Positions 51,442 to 62,193 of a stretch of DNA of 64,000 nt are shown here, in pieces. A program made the translations under genes and the position numbers. Every line of letters starts with the position of its first letter. The stretch's first letter is position 1. The notes beneath the pieces were generated by a model, which was given only the letters and a program-made list of their open reading frames with translations, was not told the origin of the DNA and did no database searches. The stretch is from G965219965 sp965219965 (GTDB lineage Bacteria; Pseudomonadota; Alphaproteobacteria; RS24): the NCBI GenBank assembly GCA_965219965.1, contig OZ244796.1:1302001-1366000 (forward strand), in the 5' to 3' direction.

Positions 51442-53699
51442 AAATCATAAGCGGCAATGGCGGCCATATTGAGCAGTTCAGATGAGGTCGCCCCAATGCG
51501 GGCAATTTGCACAGATTTTGACAGCCCGCACAGCATCGGCCCGATAAGAGTCGCCCCGCCCAATTCGTTAAGCATTTTGGTGGAAATGCTGGCGGCGTGA
51601 ATGGCGGGCATAACCAACACATTGGCATTGTCTTTTAAGGCCATGAAAGGATAAAGCTCGCGGGCATTTTTGTTAAGCGCGACATCAGCGGCCATATCGC
51701 CGTCAAATTCAAAATCCACCTTGCGGGCGTTGAGAATTTTCACCGCATCGCGCACATGTTTGGAGCGGTCGCCTTCTGGATGGCCAAAATTAGAATAGGC
51801 GAGCAAAGCGACACGCGGCTCATAACCCAAACTCCGCGCTGTGCTGGCGGCCATTTCAGCAATATCGGCCAGCTCTTCACCGCTGGGCATATCATGCACA
51901 TTGGTGTCGGCCACTAAAACTGTGCGCCCACGCACAACCAACATAGACAGGCCAATCAGGCGTTTGCCTTTTTGCGGGTCAATGACAGTGGAAATTTGTT
52001 CAAGGGCGACAGAATAATTGCGCGTCACACCAGTAATCATGCCTTCAGCATCGCCCATTTGCAACATACACGCGCCGAAAATGTTGCGGTCATTGGAAAC
52101 CATGCGCTCTACATCACGGTATAAAAATCCCTTGCGCTGTAAACGCGCATAAAGAAAATCAGTATATTCTTTTACGCGGCTGGATTTGCTCGTATTGGCA
52201 ATTTCAATATCAGTGCGGTCTTCTAAGCCCACCTCTTTCATATTTTTTTGCACAATTTCATCACGGCCAATTAACACCGCATCGCCCAGCCCGCTATCTT
52301 TATACGCGACCGCCGCACGGATAACGGCTTCTTGCTCGCCTTCGGCAAAAATCATCCGCTTGGGCGTTTTTTTCACCTTGTTCATAATCACCTGCAAAGT
52401 GCTGGCGGTCGGGTCAAGCCGCGCCGAAAGCTGGTGCTTATAAGCGTCCATATCGCTAATGGGCTGACCCGCCACGCCCGTATCCATCGCCGCTTGGGCA
52501 ATGGCGGGGGGAATGTCGCGTATCAGGCGCGGGTCAAAGGGGACGGGGATAATGTAATTTGGCCCAAAAGACGGGCGGTCGCCGCCATAGGCAATGGCGA
52601 CTTCATCTGGCACATCTTCCCGCGCCAAAGCGGCCAAAGCATGGGCGGCGGCAATTTTCATTTCTTCGTTAATGGTGGTCGCCCGCACATCTAACGCGCC
52701 GCGAAAAATATATGGGAAACCCAAAACATTATTGACCTGATTGGGATAATCCGACCGCCCCGTGGCGACAATCGCATCATCACGAATTTGCGCGACTTCT
52801 TCAGGCGTGATTTCCGGGTCGGGATTGGCCATCGCAAAAATTATCGGGTTCTTAGCCATAGATTTAACCATTTGCGGGGTGAGCGCACCTTTAACCGACA
52901 GGCCAAGAAAAACATCCGCGCCCTTCATCGCATCGCCGAGTGTGCGTAAATCTGTTTTGGCGGCATGGGCGGCTTTCCATTGGTTCATACCATCGGTGCG
53001 GTCTTTGTGAATGACGCCCTTTGTGTCGCACAAAATCGCATTATCGGGTTTCACGCCCATGGCTTTAAGCAATTCCATACAGGCAATGCCCGCCGCGCCC
53101 GCGCCATTCATCACAATTTTTGTTTTTTTCAAATCACGGCCTGTCAGATGCAAGGCATTGATAAGCCCCGCGGTGCAAATTATCGCTGTGCCGTGCTGGT
53201 CGTCATGGAAAATGGGAATATCCATCAGCTCGCGTAATTGCTGTTCAATGATAAAACATTCTGGTGCTTTAATATCTTCTAGGTTAATGCCGCCAAAGGA
53301 CGGCCCTAAATGTTTCACCGCATTGACAAATTCATCGGCATTTTCTGTGTCCACTTCCAAATCAATGGAATCCACATCGGCAAAACGTTTGAACAAAATC
53401 GCCTTGCCTTCCATAACTGGCTTAGAGGCCAATGCGCCCAAATTGCCCAGCCCTAAAATCGCCGTGCCATTGGAAATCACCGCAACCATATTGCCGCGTG
53501 AGGTGTAGTCGTAAGAACTATCAGCATCTTTGGCAATGGCACGCACAGGGGCGGCCACGCCGGGCGAATAGGCCAGCGATAAATCGCGCTGGGTGGCCAT
53601 CGGCTTGGTGGGGTTAATTTCAAGTTTGCCGGGCTGGCCGCGTGTGTGAAAACGCAAAGCCTCGCGGTCGGATATGGTTTTATCTGTATTATCGTCCAT
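51438..53699 (-). CDS. maeB: NADP-dependent malic enzyme with phosphotransacetylase-like domain
   Basis: 753 aa fusion. The N-terminal malic enzyme part shows RDLSLAYSPGVAAPV, FHDDQHGTAIICTAGLINAL, KIVMNGAGAAGIACMELL and SDYPNQVNNVLGFP. From about residue 430 a Pta-like domain follows (RMIFAEGEQEAVIRAAVAY, MITGVTRNYSVAL, GPMLCGLSKSVQI), probably regulatory, binding acetyl-CoA. It converts malate to pyruvate and CO2. Convergent with yifB (4 bp overlap), divergent from mutS. Confidence 0.96.
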   Translation of the reverse strand: MDDNTDKTISDREALRFHTRGQPGKLEINPTKPMATQRDLSLAYSPGVAAPVRAIAKDADSSYDYTSRGNMVAVISNGTAILGLGNLGALASKPVMEGKAILFKRFADVDSIDLEVDTENADEFVNAVKHLGPSFGGINLEDIKAPECFIIEQQLRELMDIPIFHDDQHGTAIICTAGLINALHLTGRDLKKTKIVMNGAGAAGIACMELLKAMGVKPDNAILCDTKGVIHKDRTDGMNQWKAAHAAKTDLRTLGDAMKGADVFLGLSVKGALTPQMVKSMAKNPIIFAMANPDPEITPEEVAQIRDDAIVATGRSDYPNQVNNVLGFPYIFRGALDVRATTINEEMKIAAAHALAALAREDVPDEVAIAYGGDRPSFGPNYIIPVPFDPRLIRDIPPAIAQAAMDTGVAGQPISDMDAYKHQLSARLDPTASTLQVIMNKVKKTPKRMIFAEGEQEAVIRAAVAYKDSGLGDAVLIGRDEIVQKNMKEVGLEDRTDIEIANTSKSSRVKEYTDFLYARLQRKGFLYRDVERMVSNDRNIFGACMLQMGDAEGMITGVTRNYSVALEQISTVIDPQKGKRLIGLSMLVVRGRTVLVADTNVHDMPSGEELADIAEMAASTARSLGYEPRVALLAYSNFGHPEGDRSKHVRDAVKILNARKVDFEFDGDMAADVALNKNARELYPFMALKDNANVLVMPAIHAASISTKMLNELGGATLIGPMLCGLSKSVQIARIGATSSELLNMAAIAAYDF

Positions 53700-53753
53700 T
53701 TTTCGTCCAATCGTTTCTGGCCTAGTTTTAGGGGGTCAGGGGTGGAAAAACAA

Positions 53754-53770
53754 GCCCCCCATAAGGGGGC
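53754..53770. repeat. GC-rich hairpin between maeB and mutS
   Basis: GCCCCC, five bases, GGGGGC in the 148-bp divergent intergenic region. No T-run follows, so it is more likely an operator-type dyad than a terminator. mutS itself lacks an evident ribosome-binding site. Confidence 0.4.
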
Positions 53771-53847
53771 AGAATGTAGGCTTGGCGATAGGGCTTTGTT
53801 GGAGTAGGCTTGAGGCGGTCATTTAACACTTAAATTGCACAAACCCA

Positions 53848-56613
53848 ATGACGGAAATATCACCCCCACCAGAGGCACAAAGCACAAAAGAGGCAAAAGC
53901 CCCTACGCCCATGATGGCGCAATTTTTGGCGATTAAAGAATCTTACGCCGATTATTTGCTGTTTTACCGCATGGGCGATTTTTACGAATTATTTTTTGAT
54001 GACGCGCTCGCGGCGGCGGCGGCTTTGGATATTACGCTCACCCATCGCGGCCAGCATTTAGGCCAGCCCGTGCCAATGTGCGGCGTGCCATTTCATGCGG
54101 CGGAAACTTATTTGCAACGCCTCATTCGCAAAGGTTTTAAGGTGGCGATTTGCGAACAAATGGAAGCTCCAGAGGCGGCGAAAAAGCGTGGGTCTAAAGC
54201 GGTGGTGCGGCGCGAAGTGGTGCGCTTGGTCACACCCGGCACGCTGACCGAAGACGCCTTGCTGGAAGCGCGGTCGCATAATTATCTCGCCGCTTTGGTG
54301 CATACAGGCGAAAGCGGAACGGAGGCTTTAGCCTTGGCGTGGTTGGATATGTCTACAGGCGATGTGCAAGTGATGGGCGGTGCGCCGCAAAAATTACAAG
54401 CGCAATTAGCAGGGCTTGCGCCGCGTGAGCTTTTGCTGGCAGAAAAATGCCCCGATAATTTGGCGCGGGATTTTGAAGCGGCGGCGCAAACCAGCGCACC
54501 CCATATTGCGATAAGCCCAATGGCGGCGAGCCAATGCGGGGTGGAGCAAGGGCGCAAGGCTTTATGCGCGGCTTACGCGGTGGACACGCTAGACGGCTTT
54601 GGCACATGGACACGGGCGCAAATGGCGGCTGCGGGTGCGCTGATGACCTATTTGGAGCTGACGCAAATTGGCAAAATGCCAAAGCTGAAAACACCCAAGC
54701 TGTCGGGCGATGGCCAAGCCATGCGGCTAGATGCGGCCACGCGCCGCAATTTGGAGCTGACCCAAACCCTTGCGGGCGAACGGGCGGGCAGCCTGCTGGA
54801 CATAATAGATTTTACCGTAAGCGGGGCGGGCGCAAGGCTGTTGGCGACACGGCTGACCACGCCTTTAACCGATGCAGAGGCCATTAAAGCCCGCCATGAT
54901 GGGGTGGGGTTTTTTGTCGCCCATGCTGACCCGTGCGAAACATTGCGAAAGACCTTGCGCGGGGTGCCAGATATGGCACGCGGCTTGGCGCGGCTTTCTT
55001 TAGGGCGCGGTGGGCCGCGTGATATGCAGGCGGTCGCGCAAGGGCTGGCGCAAGGCTTTGCGATTGAAAAAACTTTAGCGGCGCATGAAAAAGATATGCC
55101 GTGCGAAATTAAAACCGCTTTGGGCGCGATAAGTAAAAATATAGACGCGCTGGATAAATTGGTGACGCATTTACAAGCGGCGTTAGCTGATGAACTACCC
55201 GTGCTGGCGCGTGATGGCGGTTTTGTCGCGGGCGGCTATGATGTCGCTTTGGACGAAACCCGCCGCTTGCGTGATGAAAGCCGCCGCGTCATTGCGGGTT
55301 TGCAAAATAAATATGCGGCCAAGACCGGGATTAAATCGCTGAAGGTTAAATATAATGCAGTGCTGGGCTATCATATTGATGTGCCAGTCGCGCATGGTGA
55401 TAAGTTAATGACGCCGCCGCATGGGGAGGTGTTTATCCATCGCCAAACGCTGGCCAGTTCGGTGCGCTTTTCTACCCATGAGCTGGCCGAATTGGCGGGG
55501 GAAATGTCCCGTGCGGGCGAAAAAGCGGTCGGGCTAGAACAGGAAATTTACGCCCGTTTGCTAAGCGAAATAGAATCGGCGGCGGGGCTAATTACCGAGG
55601 CGGGTGACGCGCTGGCGGTTTTAGATGTCGCCGCCGCCAATGCCGAATTGGCACGCGAGCGCGACTGGGTGCGGCCTAAAATTTTTACTGATAAGCGACA
55701 TTATATTGAAGCGGGGCGGCATCCAGTGGTGGAGGCGGCTTTGGCCAAACGCCAAGAGGGCGCGTTTATTGCCAATGATTGCAGCTTGTCGGGCGATGAC
55801 GCGCCAACAGAACAAGCGGGCGACACGCAACTGCCGCCGTGCCGTTTAATGTTGCTGACCGGTCCGAATATGGCGGGTAAATCCACCTATTTGCGCCAAA
55901 ACGCGCTCATGGTGATTTTAGCGCAAATGGGCTGTTTTGTGCCAGCCAAGCGGGCGGAAATTGGGCTGGTGGACCAGCTGTTTAGCCGTGTCGGGGCGGC
56001 GGATGATTTAGCCCAAGGGCGGTCCACTTTTATGGTGGAAATGGTGGAAACGGCGGCGATTTTGAATCAAGCGAGTGATAAAAGTCTGGTTATCTTAGAC
56101 GAAATTGGGCGCGGCACAGCGACTTTTGACGGGCTGTCTATTGCTTGGGCAACGGTGGAGCATTTGCATGAAGTTAATCGCTGTCGGGCGTTATTTGCCA
56201 CGCATTATCATGAACTCACCGCGCTGGGCGCAAGGCTGGACGGTTTGGGCAATGCCACGATGAAAGTGCGCGAGCATAAGGGCGAAATTGTTTTTCTGCA
56301 TGAAATTGGCACAGGCGCGGCGGATAGGTCTTATGGGATTCATGTGGCTGAATTGGCGGGTCTGCCCGATGCGGTGATTGGGCGGGCGCGGGCAGTGTTG
56401 GCCGAATTAGAAGACAGCCAGCGCAGTGGGGCAGGCGGGGCCGATGCCATTGCTGAGGCCTTGCCGCTTTTTTCTACGCCAAGCCAAGCCGAAGCTACGC
56501 CAGATGCGGTGCGCGATATGCTCGGCGAGGTGAACCCTGATACGCTTAGCCCGCGTGAGGCGTTAGACATATTATATAGGCTATGTCGCCTTTATGCGGC
56601 GGAAGGCAAATAG
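53848..56613 (+). CDS. mutS: DNA mismatch repair protein MutS
   Basis: 921 aa. Mismatch-binding phenylalanine motif DYLLFYRMGDFYELFFDDA, connector and lever domains, then ATPase with Walker A LLTGPNMAGKSTYLRQNAL, Walker B LVILDEIGRGTATFDGLS, and ATHYHELTALG. Apparently intact. The 3' end DTLSPREALDILYRLCRLY matches other MutS tails. Followed 31 bp later by glnD. Confidence 0.97.
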   Translation: MTEISPPPEAQSTKEAKAPTPMMAQFLAIKESYADYLLFYRMGDFYELFFDDALAAAAALDITLTHRGQHLGQPVPMCGVPFHAAETYLQRLIRKGFKVAICEQMEAPEAAKKRGSKAVVRREVVRLVTPGTLTEDALLEARSHNYLAALVHTGESGTEALALAWLDMSTGDVQVMGGAPQKLQAQLAGLAPRELLLAEKCPDNLARDFEAAAQTSAPHIAISPMAASQCGVEQGRKALCAAYAVDTLDGFGTWTRAQMAAAGALMTYLELTQIGKMPKLKTPKLSGDGQAMRLDAATRRNLELTQTLAGERAGSLLDIIDFTVSGAGARLLATRLTTPLTDAEAIKARHDGVGFFVAHADPCETLRKTLRGVPDMARGLARLSLGRGGPRDMQAVAQGLAQGFAIEKTLAAHEKDMPCEIKTALGAISKNIDALDKLVTHLQAALADELPVLARDGGFVAGGYDVALDETRRLRDESRRVIAGLQNKYAAKTGIKSLKVKYNAVLGYHIDVPVAHGDKLMTPPHGEVFIHRQTLASSVRFSTHELAELAGEMSRAGEKAVGLEQEIYARLLSEIESAAGLITEAGDALAVLDVAAANAELARERDWVRPKIFTDKRHYIEAGRHPVVEAALAKRQEGAFIANDCSLSGDDAPTEQAGDTQLPPCRLMLLTGPNMAGKSTYLRQNALMVILAQMGCFVPAKRAEIGLVDQLFSRVGAADDLAQGRSTFMVEMVETAAILNQASDKSLVILDEIGRGTATFDGLSIAWATVEHLHEVNRCRALFATHYHELTALGARLDGLGNATMKVREHKGEIVFLHEIGTGAADRSYGIHVAELAGLPDAVIGRARAVLAELEDSQRSGAGGADAIAEALPLFSTPSQAEATPDAVRDMLGEVNPDTLSPREALDILYRLCRLYAAEGK

Positions 56614-56644
56614 GCTTTTGCGCCCGATTGTGCTATGAAAGGGC

Positions 56645-59482
56645 ATGAGCCAAAAAACGCAAAAGAAACCCAAAACCATACGCCGCAAGCGGCTCAAAAC
56701 CCGCTTGCTAGATGCCGACAGGCTGGCGCGGGGGCTGGAAAAAAGCCGCCGCGCCTTGCCGCCTGAAGCGCAAAAAGATGATGCGGCTTTGCGGCAAATG
56801 GCGTTGGAATATATTAAGCCTGCCTATATGGACGCAATCGGCAAGGCCAAAGCTGGATTAGACAAAGGCGACTATAAGGGGGCGCGTTGTGCAAGGCTTA
56901 TCAGTGATGTGATGGATGATGTGATTGGCACTTTGGGCGATTTTATTTTGCATCATGTGGTATCGGCCCGCCAAGCCGAAGCGGTGGAAAAAATGGCATT
57001 GCTGGCCGTGGGCGGTTATGGGCGGAGCAAACTCGCGCCGGGTTCGGATATTGATTTGCTTTTTGTGCTGCCCGATACGCAAAGCAAAACGGCACAAAAG
57101 GCAGGCGAGGTTTTTATCGGCCATATGCTTTATGTTTTATGGGATATGGGGCTGAAAGTCGGCCATGCAGTGCGCCCTTTGGACGAAGCCATGCAGGTGG
57201 CGCGTGATGATATGTTGGCACGCACCGCTATGTTGGAAATGCGTTACCTTTGGGGGGCGGAAAATTTGGTGGATATTTTGCGCGAGCGTTATATTGACAA
57301 AATTATTCCGCGCACAAGACGCGCTTTTGTGGAAGCCAAACTTGACGAGCGTGATGTGCGCCATAAACGCGCTGGCGAAAGCCGCTATTTGGTTGAACCC
57401 AATGTGAAAGAAGGCAAAGGTGGTTTGCGCGACCTCAATACTTTATTTTGGATTGCGAAATACTGCTATAGCGTCAAAAGCATTGACGAGCTGGTGGCGC
57501 AAGGCCTGCTGACCCGCGAAGAATTAAATTTGTTTAAGCGATGCGATGATTTTTTATGGACGGTGCGATGCCATTTACATTTTATCACCGGACGGCCTGA
57601 GGAAAGGCTGAGCTTTGATGTGCAAACGGCTTTGGCCGATGCAATGAAAATCAAGCCCATAGCGGGCTTGAATAAGGTTGAGCGTTTCATGCGGCAATAT
57701 TTTTTGGTCGCCAAACATGTCGGCGACCTGACGCGGATTTTCTGCTCTATGCTGGAAAACCAACACACAAAGCCAGCAGGGTTTCGCCTGCCCGCTTTGT
57801 TTCGCCGCCAAAAGCAGGTGCATGGTTTTACCATTGACGGCCAGAGGTTAAAAATGGTGCGCCGTGATGTGTTCAAAAAAAATCCGGTGAATCTTATTCG
57901 TATGTTTAAGCTGGCCAATGATTATAAATTGCGTATTCACCCCGATACGTTGCGCGAAGTGACGCGCTCGCTGGGGTTGATAGATAATAAATTGCGGCAA
58001 AATAAAGAGGCCAATCAGTTTTTTTTAGATATTCTGACCTCGCGCAATCACCCTGAACGGATTTTGCGGCGCATGAATGAAGCGGGCGTGTTGGGAAAAT
58101 TCCTGCCCGATTTTGGGCGCATTGTCGCCATGATGCAATTTAATATGTATCACCATTATACCGCAGATGAACATTTGCTCCGCGCCATTGGGATTTTGGC
58201 CTCGCTTGAGCGCGGTGAGCTGGAAGATGACCACCCGCTCGCGCATGAGTTAATGTCTAAAAAAATTAACCGCAAAGTTATTTATCTGGCCATGCTGTTG
58301 CATGATATTGCCAAAGGGCGCGAGGAAGACCATTCTATTGCGGGTGCGCGGATTGCACGGCGCATTGGTCCGCGCTTGGGGCTGACGCAAGCGGAAACAG
58401 ATTTAACCGCTTGGCTGGTGCTGGAACATTTGGTGATGAGCGACACAGCGCAAAGGCGCGATTTGTCTGACCCGAAAACCATTGAAGATTTTGTTGCCAA
58501 AGTGCAGAACCTTGAACGGTTACAGCATTTACTGGTGCTGACGGTGGTGGATATTCGTGCGGTCGGCCCGGGCGTGTGGAATGGCTGGAAGGGGCGGTTA
58601 TTGCGTGATTTATATTTTGAAAGCGAGGCGTGGCTGATGGGGTCGGCCTCGCATAGCAACAGGCCGATGCGGATTGCGGCGGCGCAAAATGGGTTTATTG
58701 AGGCGCATAAAAAACGCCACGCCGATTGGTCGGACGCTAAGCGGAAAAAATATATGCAACGCCATTATGATGCTTATTGGCTTTCTACCGATATTGAAAT
58801 GCAACTCCATCATGCCGATTTACTCAGTGGTATGAAAGGCGAGGCGATGGTGATGGATACGCAAAGCGATGCGTTTCAAGATGTCACCACGCTGACTTTT
58901 ATCGCCAAAGACCATGCGGGGCTATTTGCGCGGCTGTGCGGGGCGTGCGCGGTGGCGGGATTGGATATTGTGGATGCGCGGATTTTAACCACGCGGGACG
59001 GCATGGCTTTAGATGTGCTGCGCGTGCAAGAGCCGATGGCGCATCATTCGCCCGATGGCGGGCGGATTGAAAGGCTGATGCAAATTGTCCGCCGTGTGAT
59101 GGCGGAAGAATTTTTGCCGTCTGATAAAATTGTGCCACTGCGCCAAGCGAAAAGAATGACAGCGTTCAAAACCCCGCCTTCGGTTTTTATAGATAATGAA
59201 TTATCGCAACACTCAACCGTGATTGAAGTCAGTGGGCTGGACAGGCCGGGACTGCTTTACGCGCTCACCCATAGTTTTTTTAATTTTAATGTGAGTATTA
59301 TTTCTGCCCGCGTGGCAACATTTGGCGAGCGTGCGGTAGATGTGTTTTATGTGCAAAATTTAGAGGGCGGGAAAATTACCAATAAAATGCGGTTGAATAA
59401 TATCAGTAAAAAATTGCACGCCGCTTTAAGCGACCCCATCGGCACAATTAAATCTAACAAAAAAATTTTTAAGGCGGCGTGA
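56645..59482 (+). CDS. glnD: [protein-PII] uridylyltransferase/uridylyl-removing enzyme
   Basis: 945 aa nitrogen sensor that modifies PII proteins. Nucleotidyltransferase GGYGRSKLAPGSDIDLLF (near residue 125), HD domain with LHDIAKGREEDHS and HLVMSDTAQRRD, then two ACT domains near the C terminus (LTFIAKDHAGLFARLCG and VSGLDRPGLLYALTHSFF) that bind glutamine. AAAGGG precedes the ATG. mutS-glnD-murJ is a common alphaproteobacterial order. Confidence 0.96.
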   Translation: MSQKTQKKPKTIRRKRLKTRLLDADRLARGLEKSRRALPPEAQKDDAALRQMALEYIKPAYMDAIGKAKAGLDKGDYKGARCARLISDVMDDVIGTLGDFILHHVVSARQAEAVEKMALLAVGGYGRSKLAPGSDIDLLFVLPDTQSKTAQKAGEVFIGHMLYVLWDMGLKVGHAVRPLDEAMQVARDDMLARTAMLEMRYLWGAENLVDILRERYIDKIIPRTRRAFVEAKLDERDVRHKRAGESRYLVEPNVKEGKGGLRDLNTLFWIAKYCYSVKSIDELVAQGLLTREELNLFKRCDDFLWTVRCHLHFITGRPEERLSFDVQTALADAMKIKPIAGLNKVERFMRQYFLVAKHVGDLTRIFCSMLENQHTKPAGFRLPALFRRQKQVHGFTIDGQRLKMVRRDVFKKNPVNLIRMFKLANDYKLRIHPDTLREVTRSLGLIDNKLRQNKEANQFFLDILTSRNHPERILRRMNEAGVLGKFLPDFGRIVAMMQFNMYHHYTADEHLLRAIGILASLERGELEDDHPLAHELMSKKINRKVIYLAMLLHDIAKGREEDHSIAGARIARRIGPRLGLTQAETDLTAWLVLEHLVMSDTAQRRDLSDPKTIEDFVAKVQNLERLQHLLVLTVVDIRAVGPGVWNGWKGRLLRDLYFESEAWLMGSASHSNRPMRIAAAQNGFIEAHKKRHADWSDAKRKKYMQRHYDAYWLSTDIEMQLHHADLLSGMKGEAMVMDTQSDAFQDVTTLTFIAKDHAGLFARLCGACAVAGLDIVDARILTTRDGMALDVLRVQEPMAHHSPDGGRIERLMQIVRRVMAEEFLPSDKIVPLRQAKRMTAFKTPPSVFIDNELSQHSTVIEVSGLDRPGLLYALTHSFFNFNVSIISARVATFGERAVDVFYVQNLEGGKITNKMRLNNISKKLHAALSDPIGTIKSNKKIFKAA

Positions 59483-59484
59483 AC

Positions 59485-61074
59485 ATGGCGCGGTTTTCGC
59501 TTTTAGGCGCGGCTGGCACAAATGGCGGGGCAACATTGCTCAGCCGCGTGACTGGCTTTATCCGCGATGTGTTTATCGCCGCCGCATTGGGAGCTGGCCC
59601 TTTGGCGGATATTTTCGTGGTCGCCTTTCGCCTGCCCAATTTATTTCGCCGCCTTTTTGCCGAAGGGGCTTTTGCCGCCGCCTTTGTACCCGTTTTCGCC
59701 AAACGGCTAGAAGGCGATGGGCTGACGGCGGCACGCGCCATGGCCGCAGATGTGCTGGCATGGTTGGTGTTTGTGCTGCTCGGCTTTACCGCTTTGGCCG
59801 AAATTTTTATGCCCGCTTTGGTTTACGCGCTGGCGGCAGGGTTTGAAAGCGATGTGGAAAAATTTGCGAGCGCGGTCGGCTATGCGCGTATCACTTTTCC
59901 TTATTTAATAGCAACCTCACTTATGGCGTTATTCGCCGCTATGTTGAATGCCACAGGCCGCTTTGCGGTGGCGGCGTTTGCGCCGATATTGCTGAATGTT
60001 ATTTTGGTCGGCGCGTTATGGCTGGCCTATATGATGGACGGGCTGGCTTTGGATTTTTTAATTTGGGGCGTGGCCGTAGCCGGATTTGTGCAACTCGGCG
60101 TGGTGTGGTGGGCGGCCTTGCGGGCGGGTTTGGGTTTGCGGTTGAAAATGCCGCGCCTGACAAAAGATGTTAAACGGGTTTTCATGCTGGCCATACCGGG
60201 CAGTTTGGCGGCGGGCGTGGGGCAAATAAATTTGCTGGTCGGCACAAATATCGCATCTGCCCAAGCGGGCGCGGCGGCGTGGCTTTATTATGCTGACCGT
60301 CTTTATCAATTACCGCTTGGCGTGATTGGCGTGTCTTTATCGGTCGCGCTCCTGCCTGATATAGCACGGCGTTTGCGCGCGGGCGATGTGGACGGCGCAT
60401 TGAACAGCCAAAACCGCTCCATGGAATTGGCTTTGTTTTTAACGCTGCCCGCCAGTGTGGGCTTGTATCTTTTGGCCGATCCGATTTTATCGGTTTTATT
60501 TGAGCGCGGCGCGTTCACCCCCGCCGATACAAGGGCGGCGGCTTTGGCATTGCAAGGTTTTACGCTTGGCTTGCCGGCCTTTGTGTTGGTGAAAATTGTC
60601 CAGCCCAGCTTTTTCGCCCGCGAAGATACAGGCGCGCCTTTTATTTATGCCGCCCTTGGCGTGGCGACCAATATCACGCTGAGCCTTATCTATTTTCCCA
60701 CCTATGGGCATGTCGCCATTGCGGTGGCGACCAGCATTGCTGGCTGGCTGACTTTGGTGTTGATGTTTGTCCATGCCGCTTTGGTGCATTGGCAGGCTGA
60801 CCGCAGGCTGATGGTGAATGTGATTTCCATGGCTTTGTCTAGCGCGGTGATGGGGCTGGTGCTGGCGTTCCAGCCTTTTGAAATGCCGCTAGACCAAACA
60901 GGCCGTGCGCTTTGGCTGGTGTGCCAGATTTTAATTGGCGTGGCGGCTTTTGGCGTGACCACAACAATGTGTGCGAGCCTTTGGGGCGGGCTGAACCCTT
61001 ATCGGGTTTTGCAAAATCTAAGGCAAAATTTCCGCACCCATGCAAAAAAGGGCAAAGATAAAGATGCGACTTGA
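59485..61074 (+). CDS. murJ: lipid II flippase MurJ
   Basis: 529 aa with about 14 hydrophobic segments. GATLLSRVTGFIRDVFIAAALG, FVVAFRLPNLFRRLFAEGAF and FERGAFTPADTRAAALAL are MurJ signatures. It moves the peptidoglycan precursor across the inner membrane. ATG 59485 was preferred over the GTG two codons upstream that overlaps the glnD stop. Confidence 0.95.
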   Translation: MARFSLLGAAGTNGGATLLSRVTGFIRDVFIAAALGAGPLADIFVVAFRLPNLFRRLFAEGAFAAAFVPVFAKRLEGDGLTAARAMAADVLAWLVFVLLGFTALAEIFMPALVYALAAGFESDVEKFASAVGYARITFPYLIATSLMALFAAMLNATGRFAVAAFAPILLNVILVGALWLAYMMDGLALDFLIWGVAVAGFVQLGVVWWAALRAGLGLRLKMPRLTKDVKRVFMLAIPGSLAAGVGQINLLVGTNIASAQAGAAAWLYYADRLYQLPLGVIGVSLSVALLPDIARRLRAGDVDGALNSQNRSMELALFLTLPASVGLYLLADPILSVLFERGAFTPADTRAAALALQGFTLGLPAFVLVKIVQPSFFAREDTGAPFIYAALGVATNITLSLIYFPTYGHVAIAVATSIAGWLTLVLMFVHAALVHWQADRRLMVNVISMALSSAVMGLVLAFQPFEMPLDQTGRALWLVCQILIGVAAFGVTTTMCASLWGGLNPYRVLQNLRQNFRTHAKKGKDKDAT

Positions 61075-61125
61075 AATCACACCCCAAGCAGGCGATAAAA
61101 TAAAGGAAAGGATTGGGCATAAAAA

Positions 61126-62142
61126 ATGACCTCACCGCTTCCAAATAATCGGGTTTTTTCTGGCGTGCAACCCACGGGCAATTTGCATTTGGGCAATTAT
61201 CTCGGCGCGATACGCAATTTTGTGCGCTTGCAAGATGCGTATGAATGTCTTTATTGCGTGGTGGATTTGCACGCCATTACGGTGTGGCAAGAGCCGCAAG
61301 AATTAAAGAAAAACATTTACGAAGTCACCGCCGCCTTTTTGGCCGCAGGTGTGGATGCGGATAAACATATTGTGTTTAACCAATCACGGGTGTCGGCTCA
61401 TGCAGAATTGGCATGGGTCTTAAATTGCGTGGCGCGGATTGGCTGGCTTAATCGGATGACGCAATTTAAGGAAAAGGCGGGGAAGAATCGTGAAAATGCC
61501 AGCGTCGGGCTTTATGTTTATCCCAATTTAATGGCGGCTGATATTTTGGCGTATCGGGCGACCCATGTGCCAGTGGGCGATGACCAAAAACAGCATTTGG
61601 AATTGGTGCGCGATATTGCTCAAAAATTTAACCATGATTTTATGGGCGGGGAAGAATTTTTCCCTCTGCCCGAACCGCTTATTATGCCACGCGGGGCGCG
61701 AGTGATGTCGCTGCGTGATGGCACGCGCAAAATGTCAAAATCAGAAGCCTCTGATATGGCCCGCATCACCATGACCGATGACGCCGATGCGATTGCCCAA
61801 AAAATCCGCAAAGCCAAAACCGATGCCGACCCTCTGCCCGAAACCCAAAAGGGGCTGGAGGGGCGGCCTGAAGCGGCCAATTTGGTTGCGATTTACGCCG
61901 CTTTGGCCGAGCAAAGCGTGGAAGCGGTTTTGACGGAATATGCGGGGAAAAATTTCTCTGACTTTAAGCCGCAACTGGCTGATTTGGCGATTGAAAAACT
62001 CGCGCCTATCGGGGCGCAAATGCAGCGTCTGGCCGCCGATAAAGGCTTTTTAGACAAGGTGCTGGAAAAGGGCGCAGAACGGGCGGACGCGCTGGCCACG
62101 CCGATTTTACGGCAGGTGAAAGAAAAAATCGGCCTGCTTTAA
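61126..62142 (+). CDS. trpS: tryptophanyl-tRNA synthetase
   Basis: 338 aa class I synthetase. HIGH-type motif PTGNLHLGNYLG (H21 to N24), KMSKS at residues 202-206, and GDDQKQHLEL between them. AGGA precedes the ATG. Normal length and all motifs intact. Confidence 0.97.
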   Translation: MTSPLPNNRVFSGVQPTGNLHLGNYLGAIRNFVRLQDAYECLYCVVDLHAITVWQEPQELKKNIYEVTAAFLAAGVDADKHIVFNQSRVSAHAELAWVLNCVARIGWLNRMTQFKEKAGKNRENASVGLYVYPNLMAADILAYRATHVPVGDDQKQHLELVRDIAQKFNHDFMGGEEFFPLPEPLIMPRGARVMSLRDGTRKMSKSEASDMARITMTDDADAIAQKIRKAKTDADPLPETQKGLEGRPEAANLVAIYAALAEQSVEAVLTEYAGKNFSDFKPQLADLAIEKLAPIGAQMQRLAADKGFLDKVLEKGAERADALATPILRQVKEKIGLL

Positions 62143-62193
62143 GCGGGCAAAAACACCATTGCCGCGCTGGCTTGCGCGTGGCAGGATAGCCGC